DNA of 64,000 nucleotides, from positions 1,612,001-1,676,000 of the forward strand of contig CAVUFH010000003.1 of the NCBI GenBank assembly GCA_963740835.1. Direction: 5' to 3'. A model generated the notes under the pieces. The model was not told the DNA's origin and did not search any database. It worked only from the letters and a program-made list of their open reading frames with translations. The DNA comes from CAVUFH01 sp963740835 (lineage in GTDB: Bacteria; Actinomycetota; Acidimicrobiia; IMCC26256; PALSA-610). Positions 34,823 to 43,349 of the stretch are shown piece by piece. Position numbers and translations under genes: made by a program. Positions within the stretch are counted from its first letter, which is position 1, and the number at the start of each line of letters is the position of its first letter.

Positions 34823-36103
34823 GTGCAACTCCGCCAGACTGGGCAAGTGAGAGGCGTGCACCCGAGGGTCGTCATCGTCGGAGCCGGGTTCGGCGGGCTC
34901 CAGTGCGCCCGGAAGCTGGCCGGTGAGCCGGTCGACGTGGTGCTCGTGGACCGGCAGAACTACCACCTGTTCACCCCGCTGCTGTACCAGGTCGCCAGCT
35001 GCCTCCTGAGCCCGAGCGACATCGCGGCGCCGCTCCGGAAGGTCTTCCGCCGGGCGCCGAACGTGCGGCTCCGCTTGGGGGAGGTGGTGGACGTCGACTT
35101 CGACGCGCACGTCGTGCGGCTCCGCGACGGCGACACGATGGAGTACGACGAACTGGTCCTCGCAGCGGGCAGCCGCACGAACTTCTTCGGGAACGACGAG
35201 ATCGCCGAGCACGCGCTCGGGCTGAAGGACCTGGGCGAGGCGCTCCAGCTCAGGAACCACGTGCTCGAGTGCCTGGAGCGCGCGGCCGCGACGCGTGACG
35301 ACGACGAGCGGCGCCGCCTGCTGACCTTCTGTGTCGTCGGCGGCGGCCCGACCGGCGTCGAGTATTCGGGCGCGCTGGCCGAGCTCGTGCGGCTCGTGCT
35401 CCCGCAGGAGTACCCGGAGCTGTCCGCATCCGAGGTGCGCATCATCCTGCTGGAAGGTGGCGACCGCGTGCTCCCGACCTTCACACCGAAGCTGTCGGGC
35501 TACGCGCGTCGCGAGCTCGAGCGCCGCGGCGTGACGGTCCGCCTGCAGTCGCTCGTCGCGAGTGCCACCGACAAGCTCGTGCGGACCAAGGACGGGCGCG
35601 AGTTCCAGACCGCGTCGATGGTCTGGACCGCGGGCGTGAAGCCGAGCGAGCTCACCGCGTCGGCACCCGGGCCGCACACGCGCGCGGAACGGGTCAAGGT
35701 CGATGACTTTTTGCGGCTCCCCGGCCAGGAACACGTGTACACGATCGGCGACGACGCGGCCGCGCACGACAAGCGCGGCCGCGAGCTGCCGATGACCTCG
35801 CCGCCCGCGATGCAGGCGGGGCGGTACGTCGCCAAGCGGATCCTCGGCCGCACCCAACGCCCGTTCCGTTACTTCGACAAGGGCAACCTCGCCACGATCG
35901 GACGAACGTCGGCCGTCGCCGACATCGGGCCGCTGCGCTTCACCGGGTTCATCGGGTGGCTCGTGTGGCTCGTCGTCCACCTCTACTACCTGATCGGATT
36001 CGAGAACCGGTTGCTCGTGATGGTGCGGTGGTCGTGGTACTACTTCCGGTACGACCGTCCGGTCCGGGCGAGGATCCGAGCGCATCCACCCCGCACCGAA
36101 TAA
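34823..36103 (+). CDS. ndh: Type II NADH:quinone oxidoreductase (NDH-2)
   Basis: A 426-residue single-subunit flavoprotein passing electrons from NADH to menaquinone without proton pumping. FAD motif VVIVGAGFGGLQCARKL, NAD motif FCVVGGGPTGVEYSGAL, and AAGSRTNFFG and TIGDDAA are typical. The hydrophobic end VHLYYLIGFENRLLVMVRW is the membrane anchor. GTG 34823 fits a leaderless mRNA from TAGTAA; GTG 34847 or 34856, closer to the FAD motif, are alternatives. Shared operator with the desaturase. Confidence 0.9.
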   Translation: MQLRQTGQVRGVHPRVVIVGAGFGGLQCARKLAGEPVDVVLVDRQNYHLFTPLLYQVASCLLSPSDIAAPLRKVFRRAPNVRLRLGEVVDVDFDAHVVRLRDGDTMEYDELVLAAGSRTNFFGNDEIAEHALGLKDLGEALQLRNHVLECLERAAATRDDDERRRLLTFCVVGGGPTGVEYSGALAELVRLVLPQEYPELSASEVRIILLEGGDRVLPTFTPKLSGYARRELERRGVTVRLQSLVASATDKLVRTKDGREFQTASMVWTAGVKPSELTASAPGPHTRAERVKVDDFLRLPGQEHVYTIGDDAAAHDKRGRELPMTSPPAMQAGRYVAKRILGRTQRPFRYFDKGNLATIGRTSAVADIGPLRFTGFIGWLVWLVVHLYYLIGFENRLLVMVRWSWYYFRYDRPVRARIRAHPPRTE

Positions 36104-36187
36104 CACGCAGACGGGCCGGGGAATGACCGATGTACATCGCGGGTTCCATGTAGGACACCTTTCACCGATCGGAAGCGCGGTTTTCGC

Positions 36188-36643
36188 ATGTCCACGTCCA
36201 CCGTTGAGCTGACCACCGACAACTTCGAAGACACCATCACCGGGAACGACACGGTGCTGGTCGACTTCTGGGCGTCCTGGTGCGGTCCGTGCCGTCAGTT
36301 CGCGCCGGTGTTCGAGAAGGCCGCCGAGACCCACGCGGATCTCGTGTTCGCCAAAGTCGACACCGAAGCTCAGCAGGAGCTGGCGGGTGCGTTCGGTATC
36401 CAGTCGATCCCGACGCTGATGGTCTTTCGTGAGAACGTGATCGTGTTCTCGCAGCCGGGCGCGCTCCCCGAGGTTGCGCTCGAGGACCTCATCGGCCAAG
36501 TGCGCGCCCTCGACATGGACGCGGTGCACAAGGCCGTCGCCGAGCACAACGCCGGCCATGAGCACCACCACGACCACGACCACGAGGGCCACGACCACGG
36601 GGACCACGACCACGACCACGGGGACCACGCCCACCAGCACTGA
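36188..36643 (+). CDS. trxA: Thioredoxin with His/Asp-rich C-terminal tail
   Basis: A 151-residue protein. Residues 1-110 are a normal thioredoxin with active site WCGPC (about residues 33-37) and cis-Pro loop SIPTLMVF. From about residue 120 comes a tail of roughly 30 residues made almost only of His, Asp and Gly with Glu (HEHHHDHDHEGHDHGDHDHD), as in metal-binding proteins. The tail may bind zinc, nickel or copper; this is inference. It lies 84 bases after ndh and before smpB on the other strand. Confidence 0.92.
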   Translation: MSTSTVELTTDNFEDTITGNDTVLVDFWASWCGPCRQFAPVFEKAAETHADLVFAKVDTEAQQELAGAFGIQSIPTLMVFRENVIVFSQPGALPEVALEDLIGQVRALDMDAVHKAVAEHNAGHEHHHDHDHEGHDHGDHDHDHGDHAHQH

Positions 36644-36658
36644 GCCGATGCGGTCGCG

Positions 36659-37123
36659 TCAGCGGCTGTAGCCCTTGAGCGCGCGCTCGGTTTCGCGCTT
36701 GGCATCGCGCTCCGCGATCGCGTGGCGCTTGTCGTAGCGCGCCTTGCCCCGTGCCACCGCGATCTCGACCTTCGCGCGGCCGTCCTTGAAGTAGACGCGC
36801 AGCGGGACGAGCGTGACGCCCTTCTCACTCGTCGCCGCCTCGAGCTCGGCGATCTCCTTGCGGTGCAGCAGCAGCTTCCGCTTGCGGATCGGATCGAGCT
36901 CTTTGCCGTGCGCGAACTCGTACGGCTTCACGTGCATGCCGTGCAGCCACACCTCACCGTCGTCGACGCGCGCGTACCCGTCTTGGAGGTTCGCGTGGCC
37001 GTTGCGGATCGACTTCACCTCGGCACCATCGAGCACGATGCCGCACTCGAACGTCTCGATGATGTGGTAGTCGTACCGCGCCTTGCGATTGCTGATGATG
37101 AGCTGATCACCACGACGCGACAT
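36659..37123 (-). CDS. smpB: SsrA-binding protein SmpB
   Basis: A 154-residue partner of tmRNA, of usual length. YDYHIIETFECGIVLDGAEV, KSIRNGHANLQDGYARV and LHRKEIAEL follow the family; the basic C-terminal tail (ARGKARYDKRHAIAERDAKR) is the part that enters the empty mRNA channel. It is 5.3 kb from ssrA, on the same strand. Confidence 0.95.
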   Translation of the reverse strand: MSRRGDQLIISNRKARYDYHIIETFECGIVLDGAEVKSIRNGHANLQDGYARVDDGEVWLHGMHVKPYEFAHGKELDPIRKRKLLLHRKEIAELEAATSEKGVTLVPLRVYFKDGRAKVEIAVARGKARYDKRHAIAERDAKRETERALKGYSR

Positions 37124-37147
37124 GAGGAAAGGACCGTACCGCAGCGC

Positions 37148-37531
37148 TCAGCCCAGCTGATCCTCGAATCGCTCGTACTCGTGCAGTCCGCCCCAGTGCT
37201 CGACGATGAGATCGTTCTCGATGCGCCAGATCTCGAGCGCGTGGACGTCGGCTGCCTTGCCGGTTTCGGCATCGACGACCCGGGCATGGCTGTGGTGCAC
37301 GACCCGGTCGCCGTCGCCTACCAGCACGACCGTCTCACTCTGCCAGTCGGTGAAGCGTTGCGCGCGCCGGCGGGCTTTCATCTCCTCCCACGTCACCCCG
37401 AGGTCGCCCTCCCAGGTGTGTGAGTAGTAGCGCGTCGCATCGAAGCATGCGGCTGCGCCGGCCACATCGCCGCGCCCCAGTGCGTCGAGGAACCGTTTGA
37501 CGAGCGCCTTGTTCGCCTCGACATCGTTCAT
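37148..37531 (-). CDS. SnoaL-like polyketide-cyclase-family protein
   Basis: A 127-residue NTF2-fold protein: NKALVKRFLDALGRGDVAGA, YYSHTWEGDLG, RVVHHSHARVVD, EIWRIENDLIVEHWGGLHEY. The I-E-x-W-x-x-x-D signature is that of SnoaL-like sugar or ketosteroid enzymes. It starts inside the BKACE stop (4-base overlap), as the downstream gene of a two-gene operon. Confidence 0.75.
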   Translation of the reverse strand: MNDVEANKALVKRFLDALGRGDVAGAAACFDATRYYSHTWEGDLGVTWEEMKARRRAQRFTDWQSETVVLVGDGDRVVHHSHARVVDAETGKAADVHALEIWRIENDLIVEHWGGLHEYERFEDQLG

Positions 37532-38415
37532 CCCGGGAGCCCGAGCAGGGTCGATGCGTCGTCGATCGACGCGACGTCACGGCCCATGTCGGTGCACAGC
37601 TCCGCGGCCGTCGTCACCTGCTCGGCGTTCGTCGGTCCGCCGTCCCAGTCCTCCAGACCGACGCGGAGATGGCCGCCGCGCTCGAGTGCGAGCCGCGCGA
37701 CCGGCGACTCGAGCAACGCACCGCCGAGCACCGCGACTGCCCACGGGATCGGCGCGTCGCCGAGCATCGCGAGATACGCGTCGAGCGACTCACGGATCGG
37801 GGGCAAGCCCCAAAGCGGCGCGCCACCGCCGAGGTACCCGCCTTCGGAGAAGTAGAACTTCACGAGCGTGCCCGGGGGCAACGCGCCGGCCGCGTGGTAC
37901 GCGAGGACGACGCGCAGGAAGCCGGGCTCGAACACCGCGATGCTCGGTCCGAGCGCGCGGTCGCGGCACACTCCCATCTTGTAGGCGATGTCGGCGAAAT
38001 CGTTCTTGTAGACGTAGCCCGCGCCGGCCGGGAGCCCGTCGGCGCCGGTGCCGCCGAGGTTGACCGAGCCCGTGTCGACGAACGCGGCGCGCGTGAGGCC
38101 CATGTCGGCGAGCAGCTCGACGTGGCGGTACCGGTCTTGGATCGTCGCGCCCACGCCCGTGGTGGCGTAACAGATGATGCCGGGATGCGCGTCGACGACG
38201 GGTCGGTAGGCCGCCGCGTACTGCTCGGCGACCGCCTCGACCGGCGCCATCATGTCGGCGGTGTGGGTGTGGATCACCGTCGCGCCCGCGTCGACACACG
38301 CCAGCGCGTCCTTCGCGTGCTCCTCGGGCGTGATCGGCACCAGCCCGTTGCGCTGCTTGCTCGTCACCCCGTTCAGCGCGGCTTCGATCACGACCGGTCC
38401 GAGGGTGTCGCTCAT
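37528..38415 (-). CDS. BKACE-family beta-keto acid cleavage enzyme (DUF849)
   Basis: A 295-residue TIM-barrel Zn enzyme. VIEAALNGVTSKQRN, the metal site VIHTHTADM and TLVKFYFSEGGYLGGGAPLW are family features. BKACE enzymes condense a beta-keto acid with acetyl-CoA to give acetoacetate and a CoA ester; 3-keto-5-aminohexanoate cleavage is the founding case. The substrate here is unassigned. Coupled to the SnoaL-like gene. Confidence 0.82.
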   Translation of the reverse strand: MSDTLGPVVIEAALNGVTSKQRNGLVPITPEEHAKDALACVDAGATVIHTHTADMMAPVEAVAEQYAAAYRPVVDAHPGIICYATTGVGATIQDRYRHVELLADMGLTRAAFVDTGSVNLGGTGADGLPAGAGYVYKNDFADIAYKMGVCRDRALGPSIAVFEPGFLRVVLAYHAAGALPPGTLVKFYFSEGGYLGGGAPLWGLPPIRESLDAYLAMLGDAPIPWAVAVLGGALLESPVARLALERGGHLRVGLEDWDGGPTNAEQVTTAAELCTDMGRDVASIDDASTLLGLPG

Positions 38416-38517
38416 GAACCCAGCTTTCCACGCGTGCGAGAGTTGGTTCCATGAGACGACAGCGGAGCCGACACCGGAGGCGCGGCGCATGAGCCGAACG
38501 AGCCGGAGGCGGAGCGC

Positions 38518-39468
38518 ATGAGTCGACCGGTAGTCATGAAGAACCGGATCACCGAGATGCTCGGGATCGAGCACCCGATCGTGCAGGCACCGATGGGCTA
38601 CATCGCGCGGGCGCAGCTCGCGTCGGCGGTATCGAACGCGGGCGGGCTCGGCATCATCGAGACGAGCTCCGGGCAGCTCGACGCGGTGCGCGACGAGATC
38701 CGGAAGATGCGCGACCTCACCGACAAGCCGTTCGGCGTCAACATCGCGCAGCTGTTCGTCCGCGATCCGGCGATCGTCGAGTTCGTCGTCGAGAATGGTG
38801 TGACCTTCGTGACCACTTCGGCCGGCGACCCGACCAAGTTCACGGCGCTGCTGAAGGACGCGGGCTTGACGGTCTTCCACGTCGTTCCGTCGTTGCGGGG
38901 CGCGCTGAAGGCGGTGGCGGCGGGTGTCGACGGACTCGTGGTCGAGGGCAACGAAGGCGGTGGGTTCAAGGCGCCCACCGGCGCGTCGACGATGGTCCTG
39001 CTCCCCCTCGTCTGCGCCGCGGTGGACGTGCCCGTGATCGCCGCGGGTGGTGTGTGCGACGGGCGCTCGATGGCGGCCGCGTTCGTGCTCGGCGCGGAAG
39101 GCGCGCAGATGGGCACCCGCATGGTGAGCGCGGCCGAGTCGCCTGTGCACGACAACTGGAAGCAGCTCATCTGCGCCGCCACTGAACGCGACACGTTCCT
39201 GTTGAACCGCGCCAACCCGCCCGCGTTCCGCGTGATGCGGTCCTCGTTCAGCGAGCGCGCGGAAGCGGCGGGCCAGCCCGTGATCCCGAGCCTCGAAAAC
39301 GTTCTCGACCTCTACTTCAACGGCAACCTCGACGCTTCGTTCGCGTTCGGCGGTCAGGTCGCGGGGCGCATCGACGCGGTCAAGCCGGTCGCGCAGATCA
39401 TCGACGAGACGATGGCCGAGTTCGACGCGGTCATGCGCGAGATCGCCGCTCGTTACGTTCCCGCTTGA
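38518..39468 (+). CDS. Nitronate monooxygenase/2-nitropropane dioxygenase family
   Basis: A 316-residue FMN TIM-barrel protein. ITEMLGIEHPIVQAPMGYIA starts the barrel; VDGLVVEGNEGGGFKAPTG and VIAAGGVCDGRSMAAAFVLG bind FMN; GAQMGTRMVSAAES follows. Class members oxidise propionate-3-nitronate or similar nitro compounds, and others are enoyl reductases (FabK-like). Position after the BKACE operon, on the other strand, gives no further clue. Confidence 0.82.
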   Translation: MSRPVVMKNRITEMLGIEHPIVQAPMGYIARAQLASAVSNAGGLGIIETSSGQLDAVRDEIRKMRDLTDKPFGVNIAQLFVRDPAIVEFVVENGVTFVTTSAGDPTKFTALLKDAGLTVFHVVPSLRGALKAVAAGVDGLVVEGNEGGGFKAPTGASTMVLLPLVCAAVDVPVIAAGGVCDGRSMAAAFVLGAEGAQMGTRMVSAAESPVHDNWKQLICAATERDTFLLNRANPPAFRVMRSSFSERAEAAGQPVIPSLENVLDLYFNGNLDASFAFGGQVAGRIDAVKPVAQIIDETMAEFDAVMREIAARYVPA

Positions 39469-39560
39469 GCGCGTGCATTGATTCGGCCCACCGGTGAGGT
39501 GGGAGAACTCACGCAAGAACGGCTTGTTAGTGTTCGCCGGCAGCTGTTGCAGGAGGACAC

Positions 39561-41859
39561 ATGGCATCGTCCGGCTCGATTCTCGGGAACCCGGTCCTGC
39601 GCCGGGAAGACCCCGACATCCTCACCGGAGGCACGGAATACCTGGACGATCTCGACATCGAAGGTCTCCTGCACGTGGCGTTCGTGCGCTCGACGATTGC
39701 CCACGCGCGCATCGAGTCGATCGACACCGACGACGCCCAGGCGATGCCCGGTGTGGTCGGGGTGTACACGAACGGCGATCTCGACCTCGCCGACCATCAC
39801 GGCTTCGTGATGCTGCCGCCGACCATGAACCGGCCGCCGCTCGCTCGCGACAAGGTCCGCTTCGTCGGCGACATCGTCGCGATGATCGTCGCCGAATCGA
39901 AGGCACAGGCGATGGACGCCGCCGACGCCGTCATCGTCGACTACGACCCGCTCCCGTCGGTTCCCGACATGGAGGCCGCGCTCGAGCCCGATGCTCCGCT
40001 GATCCACGAGGACCACGGTTCGAACGTCGCTAACGCGATGGGAACCGGTCCGGTCGACGGCATCCTCGACGACGCGGACGTGATCGTCACGCAGCGGGTC
40101 GTCAACCAGCGACTCGCGGCGGTGCCGATGGAGCCGAACGGCATGATCGCGGTGCCCGGCGATCCCGTCGACGGCATGACGCTGTGGGTGTCGTCGCAGG
40201 GCCCGCACTCGGTGCGGGACGCGCTCGCGCCGGTGCTCGGACTCGATCCCGCGCTCGTGCGGGCGCGGTGCGCGGCGGTCGGTGGCGGGTTCGGCCCCAA
40301 GCAAGGGGTGTACGTCGAGTTCTTCCTCGTCGCCAAAGCCGCGCAGGTACTCGACCGCCCGGTGAAGTGGGCGGAGACGCGCTCGGAGAACATGCTCGCG
40401 ATGGGCCACGGCCGCGCGCAGGTGCACTACGCGGAGCTGGGCCTGAAGCGCGACGGCGAGATCGTCGGGCTGCGCGTGCGTTCCGTCGCCGACGCGGGCG
40501 CGTACCCGGTGGTCGGTGCGTTCCTGACGTTCTTCACCCAGATGATGTCGCAGCAGGTGTACCGAACGCCGAAGATCGAGTTCAACTGGCAAGCCGCGCT
40601 CACGAACACGACGCCGACGCTCGCGTACCGCGGTGCGGGCCGACCCGAGGCGACGCACCTCGTCGAGCGCATGATCGACATCGCCGCCGACGAGCTCGAC
40701 CTCGATCCGGTCGAGATCCGGCGCAAGAACTTCATCCCGGACGACGCGTTCCCGTACACGACGATCACCGGGGCGACATACGACTCCGGCGAGTACGACA
40801 AGCCGCTTACCGCGGTGCTCGAACACGCGGGCTACGACGCGCTGCGCGCCGAACAGGCCGCGCGCCGCGAACGCAACGACCCGATGCTGCTCGGCATCGG
40901 CCTCTCCTGCTACGTCGAGATCACCGCGCCGGTCGGCCTCTACCGCGAATGGGGCAAGGTCGAGATCGAGGACGACGGCACGGTGCTCGCGTACGTCGGT
41001 ACCAGCGCGCACGGCCAGGGTCACGAGACCGCGTTCTCGATGATCGTCAGCGACACGCTCGGCGTGCCGATGGACGACATTCGCATCGTGCAGTCCGACA
41101 CCAAGCTGATCCCGCAGGGGCAGGGCACCGGCGGCTCGCGCTCGTTGCAGATCGCCGGGAGCGCGTTGAAGGTCGCGAGCGACGAGGTGCTGACGCAGGC
41201 CAAGCAGCTCGCCGCGCACCTCTTCGAGGCCAACCCCGACGACGTCGTGCTCGGCGACGGTGGCTTGCAGGTCGCGGGTGTGCCCGCGCGTGCTGTCGTG
41301 GCCGGACCTCGCGCGAGCGGTGAAGGACGACACGCGCCGACCGGAGAGCATGGAGGCCCGGCTCGCGCACGAGCTCACGTTCGACGCGGGTTCGTCGTCG
41401 TTCCCGTTCGGCGCGCACATCGCGGTTGTCGAGATCGATCGCGACACCGGTCGAGTCGAATTGCTGCGCCACATCGCGGTAGACGACTGCGGTCGCATCG
41501 TCAACCCGATGCTCGTCGCCGGCCAGCAGCACGGCGGCATCGCTCAAGGTGTCGCGCAGGTGCTCTACGAGCACGTGCAGTACGACGAGGATGCCAATCC
41601 GATCACCGGCAACCTCATGGACTACGCGATGCCGTCGGCCGCGGAGCTCCCGTCCTACGAGACGCACAACACCGAGACACCGAGCCCGCTCAATCCGCTC
41701 GGCGCGAAAGGCATCGGCGAGTCGGCCACGATCGGGTCGACACCGGCCGTCCACAACGCGATCGTCGACGCGCTGTCGCACCTCGGAATCCGCCACGTCG
41801 ACATGCCGTGCACCGCGGAGCGCGTGTGGCGCGTGCTGCAGGAAGCCGGCGCTAGTTGA
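39561..41859 (+). CDS. Xanthine dehydrogenase/aldehyde oxidase large subunit, frameshifted
   Basis: A molybdopterin-binding hydroxylase of about 766 residues after correction. ILGNPVLRREDPDILTGGTE starts the subunit; AVGGGFGPK is the pterin loop; AYRGAGRPEATHLVERMID, SAHGQGHETAFS and LGAKGIGESATIGS (catalytic Glu in the last) are present. The frame shifts at CGCGCG (41285-41290): VAGVPAR in one frame, VLSWPDLARAVKDDTR in the next; one added CG repairs it. The CO dehydrogenase Cys loop is absent. No FAD or iron-sulfur subunit genes are adjacent, so it must pair with subunits from elsewhere, if active. Confidence 0.82.
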
Positions 41860-42305
41860 GCGAAGCGCGATTCTCGAGACCGACGCTGCGCCTCACCGAG
41901 TCGCAGTACCGCACGATCGTCGCCCATTGCTACGACGGGCTGCCGCACGAGGCGTGCGGACTGTTCCTCGGCCCGGTCGGTGCCGGCAGCGAACCGACAG
42001 GTGTCCTCAGCGAGGCCCGCCCGACCGCGAACGCCGACGCGTCGGCGATGACCTACACCGTCGATTCGCGCGACTTGCTGCACGCAGATCGCGACGCGGA
42101 AGCGCGCGGAGAGGAGCTCGTCGGGTGCTGGCACAGCCACACCCACACTGACGCTTACCCGTCGCCGACCGACGTGCGCCAGGCCGAGTGGTACCCGAAC
42201 TGGATCTACGCTCTCGTCAGCCTCCGCGACCAGCCTGTGCTCCGCGCGTACCGCATCCGCGACGGAGAGATCGCCGAGATCCAAGTGGTCATCGACCGGG
42301 GTTGA
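41856..42305 (+). CDS. mec: Mec-type JAMM metalloprotease (CysO-cysteine hydrolase)
   Basis: A 149-residue Mov34/JAMM peptidase. Zinc motif CWHSHTHTDAYPSPTD (H-x-H-x7-S-x-x-D) and the Glu in HEACGLFLG are complete. In M. tuberculosis, Mec frees cysteine from the sulfur carrier CysO; cysO and cysM follow here as they do there. TTG at 41856 overlaps the end of the preceding gene. Confidence 0.88.
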   Translation: MSEARFSRPTLRLTESQYRTIVAHCYDGLPHEACGLFLGPVGAGSEPTGVLSEARPTANADASAMTYTVDSRDLLHADRDAEARGEELVGCWHSHTHTDAYPSPTDVRQAEWYPNWIYALVSLRDQPVLRAYRIRDGEIAEIQVVIDRG

Positions 42306-42333
42306 CCCTCCTGCACAGGGGTATCCACCACGA

Positions 42334-42744
42334 ATGGAACCCAATGACCCGGGCGGGGTCCCCGACCCGAACCCGCCCACCGCGCGGCCGGCCCCGGACG
42401 CGCCGCAACGGGCCGACGCGCCGGCCGAGCCGATCATCGCGGGTGCGCCGCCACCCCAGCCGCGCGTCGAGCGCACCGGGACCGGCGTCATGCCGGCGGT
42501 CGTCATCGGGATCGTCCTCGCGGCCGCGGTCATCGCGTTCATCGCGCAGAACAACAAGCGCGTCGATCTCAAGTGGCTGTGGATCGACTTCCGGACCACG
42601 CCAGGCGTTCTGGCGGTGATCGCGCTGTTCCTGGGCGTTGTCGCAGCAGTGGTCATCGGAACCGCGATCCGCCGCAACCGGCGCACCCGTCTCAACGAGC
42701 GCGAAGAGCTGGCCCGGCTCCGGGCCCGGCAGGCGTCGCCCTGA
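42334..42744 (+). CDS. LapA-domain (DUF1049) membrane protein
   Basis: A 136-residue protein: a Pro/Ala-rich soluble start of 50 residues, TM1 MPAVVIGIVLAAAVIAFIAQ, linker NNKRVDLKWLWIDFRTTPG, TM2 LAVIALFLGVVAAVVIGTAI and a basic end. LapA-like proteins help assemble envelope polysaccharide in other bacteria; here the role is unknown. It splits mec from cysO, unlike the compact mycobacterial order. Confidence 0.75.
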   Translation: MEPNDPGGVPDPNPPTARPAPDAPQRADAPAEPIIAGAPPPQPRVERTGTGVMPAVVIGIVLAAAVIAFIAQNNKRVDLKWLWIDFRTTPGVLAVIALFLGVVAAVVIGTAIRRNRRTRLNEREELARLRARQASP

Positions 42745-42779
42745 CCGGAAGCCGCCTTCGCCCCGCGGAATCTCGGACG

Positions 42780-42982
42780 TGTCTGTGGCTCCCTTCGCTC
42801 CGAGCCGATGGGCCTTCGGCGAGGAGGCCTCCGCTGCGTCCGCACGGTGTCTATGGCTCCCTTCGCTCCGAGCCGATGGGCCTTCGGCGAGGAGGCCTCC
42901 GCTGCGTCCGCACGGTGTCTCTGGCTCCCTTCGCTCCGAGCCGATGGGCCTTCGGCGAGGAGGCCTCCGCTGCGTCCGCACG
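42780..42982. repeat. Three 68-bp tandem repeats before cysO
   Basis: Units begin at 42780, 42848 and 42916 with TGTCT and differ by only one or two bases (TGTGG, TATGG or TCTGG after TGTC). Each holds short inverted arms (GGCCT/AGGCC; GCCGA/TCGGC). The stretch from 42745 to 43070 has no gene; long open frames across it exist only because the unit has no stop in any frame. Confidence 0.9.
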
Positions 42983-43070
42983 CCATGGTCGGGTTGTAGC
43001 CTGCGATGCCGTTCCCGACGGCCTCTGACTTCTCGTTGGTCTTGCTGTTCACGAACCGAAAGGGCGCACC

Positions 43071-43349
43071 GTGCCGGTCGAGGTGAAGCTCCCTACTGTC
43101 CTGCGGACCCACGCCGACGCGCAGGCGACCGTCAGCCTCGACGGCGCCACGGTCGGTGAGGTGTTCACGGCGCTCGTCGAGCGCTACCCCGGGCTGCGCG
43201 GCAACCTGCTCGACGACGCGGGCGGGCTGCACAAGTTCGTCAACGTCTACAAGGACGACGACGACATCCGGTACCTCGAAGGGCTCGACACCAAGCTCGC
43301 CGACGGTGACGTGCTGTCGATCCTTCCCGCCGTCGCGGGTGGTGCGTGA
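43071..43349 (+). CDS. cysO: CysO-type sulfur carrier protein
   Basis: A 92-residue beta-grasp protein of the ThiS/MoaD type. HKFVNVYKDDDDIRYLEGLD and DGDVLSILPAVAGGA match CysO of Mycobacterium. The carrier needs a free GG end that becomes a thiocarboxylate and donates sulfur to CysM. Here an extra Ala follows GG, so trimming would be needed; the linked JAMM protease is a candidate. GTG start with AAAGGG, and the stop overlaps cysM (GTGA). Confidence 0.92.
   Translation: MPVEVKLPTVLRTHADAQATVSLDGATVGEVFTALVERYPGLRGNLLDDAGGLHKFVNVYKDDDDIRYLEGLDTKLADGDVLSILPAVAGGA

Noticed and set aside
39478..41540. Long minus-strand frame of 695 codons
   Set aside because: Antisense of the xanthine-dehydrogenase large subunit; residues rich in Arg, His, Asp and Val without motifs.
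42780..42982. CRISPR array
   Set aside because: The units are directly joined with no unique spacers and there are no cas genes.
42573..43159. Overlapping open frames across the 68-bp tandem repeats
   Set aside because: They exist because the repeat has no stops in any frame; the translation is the same repeat read in three phases.
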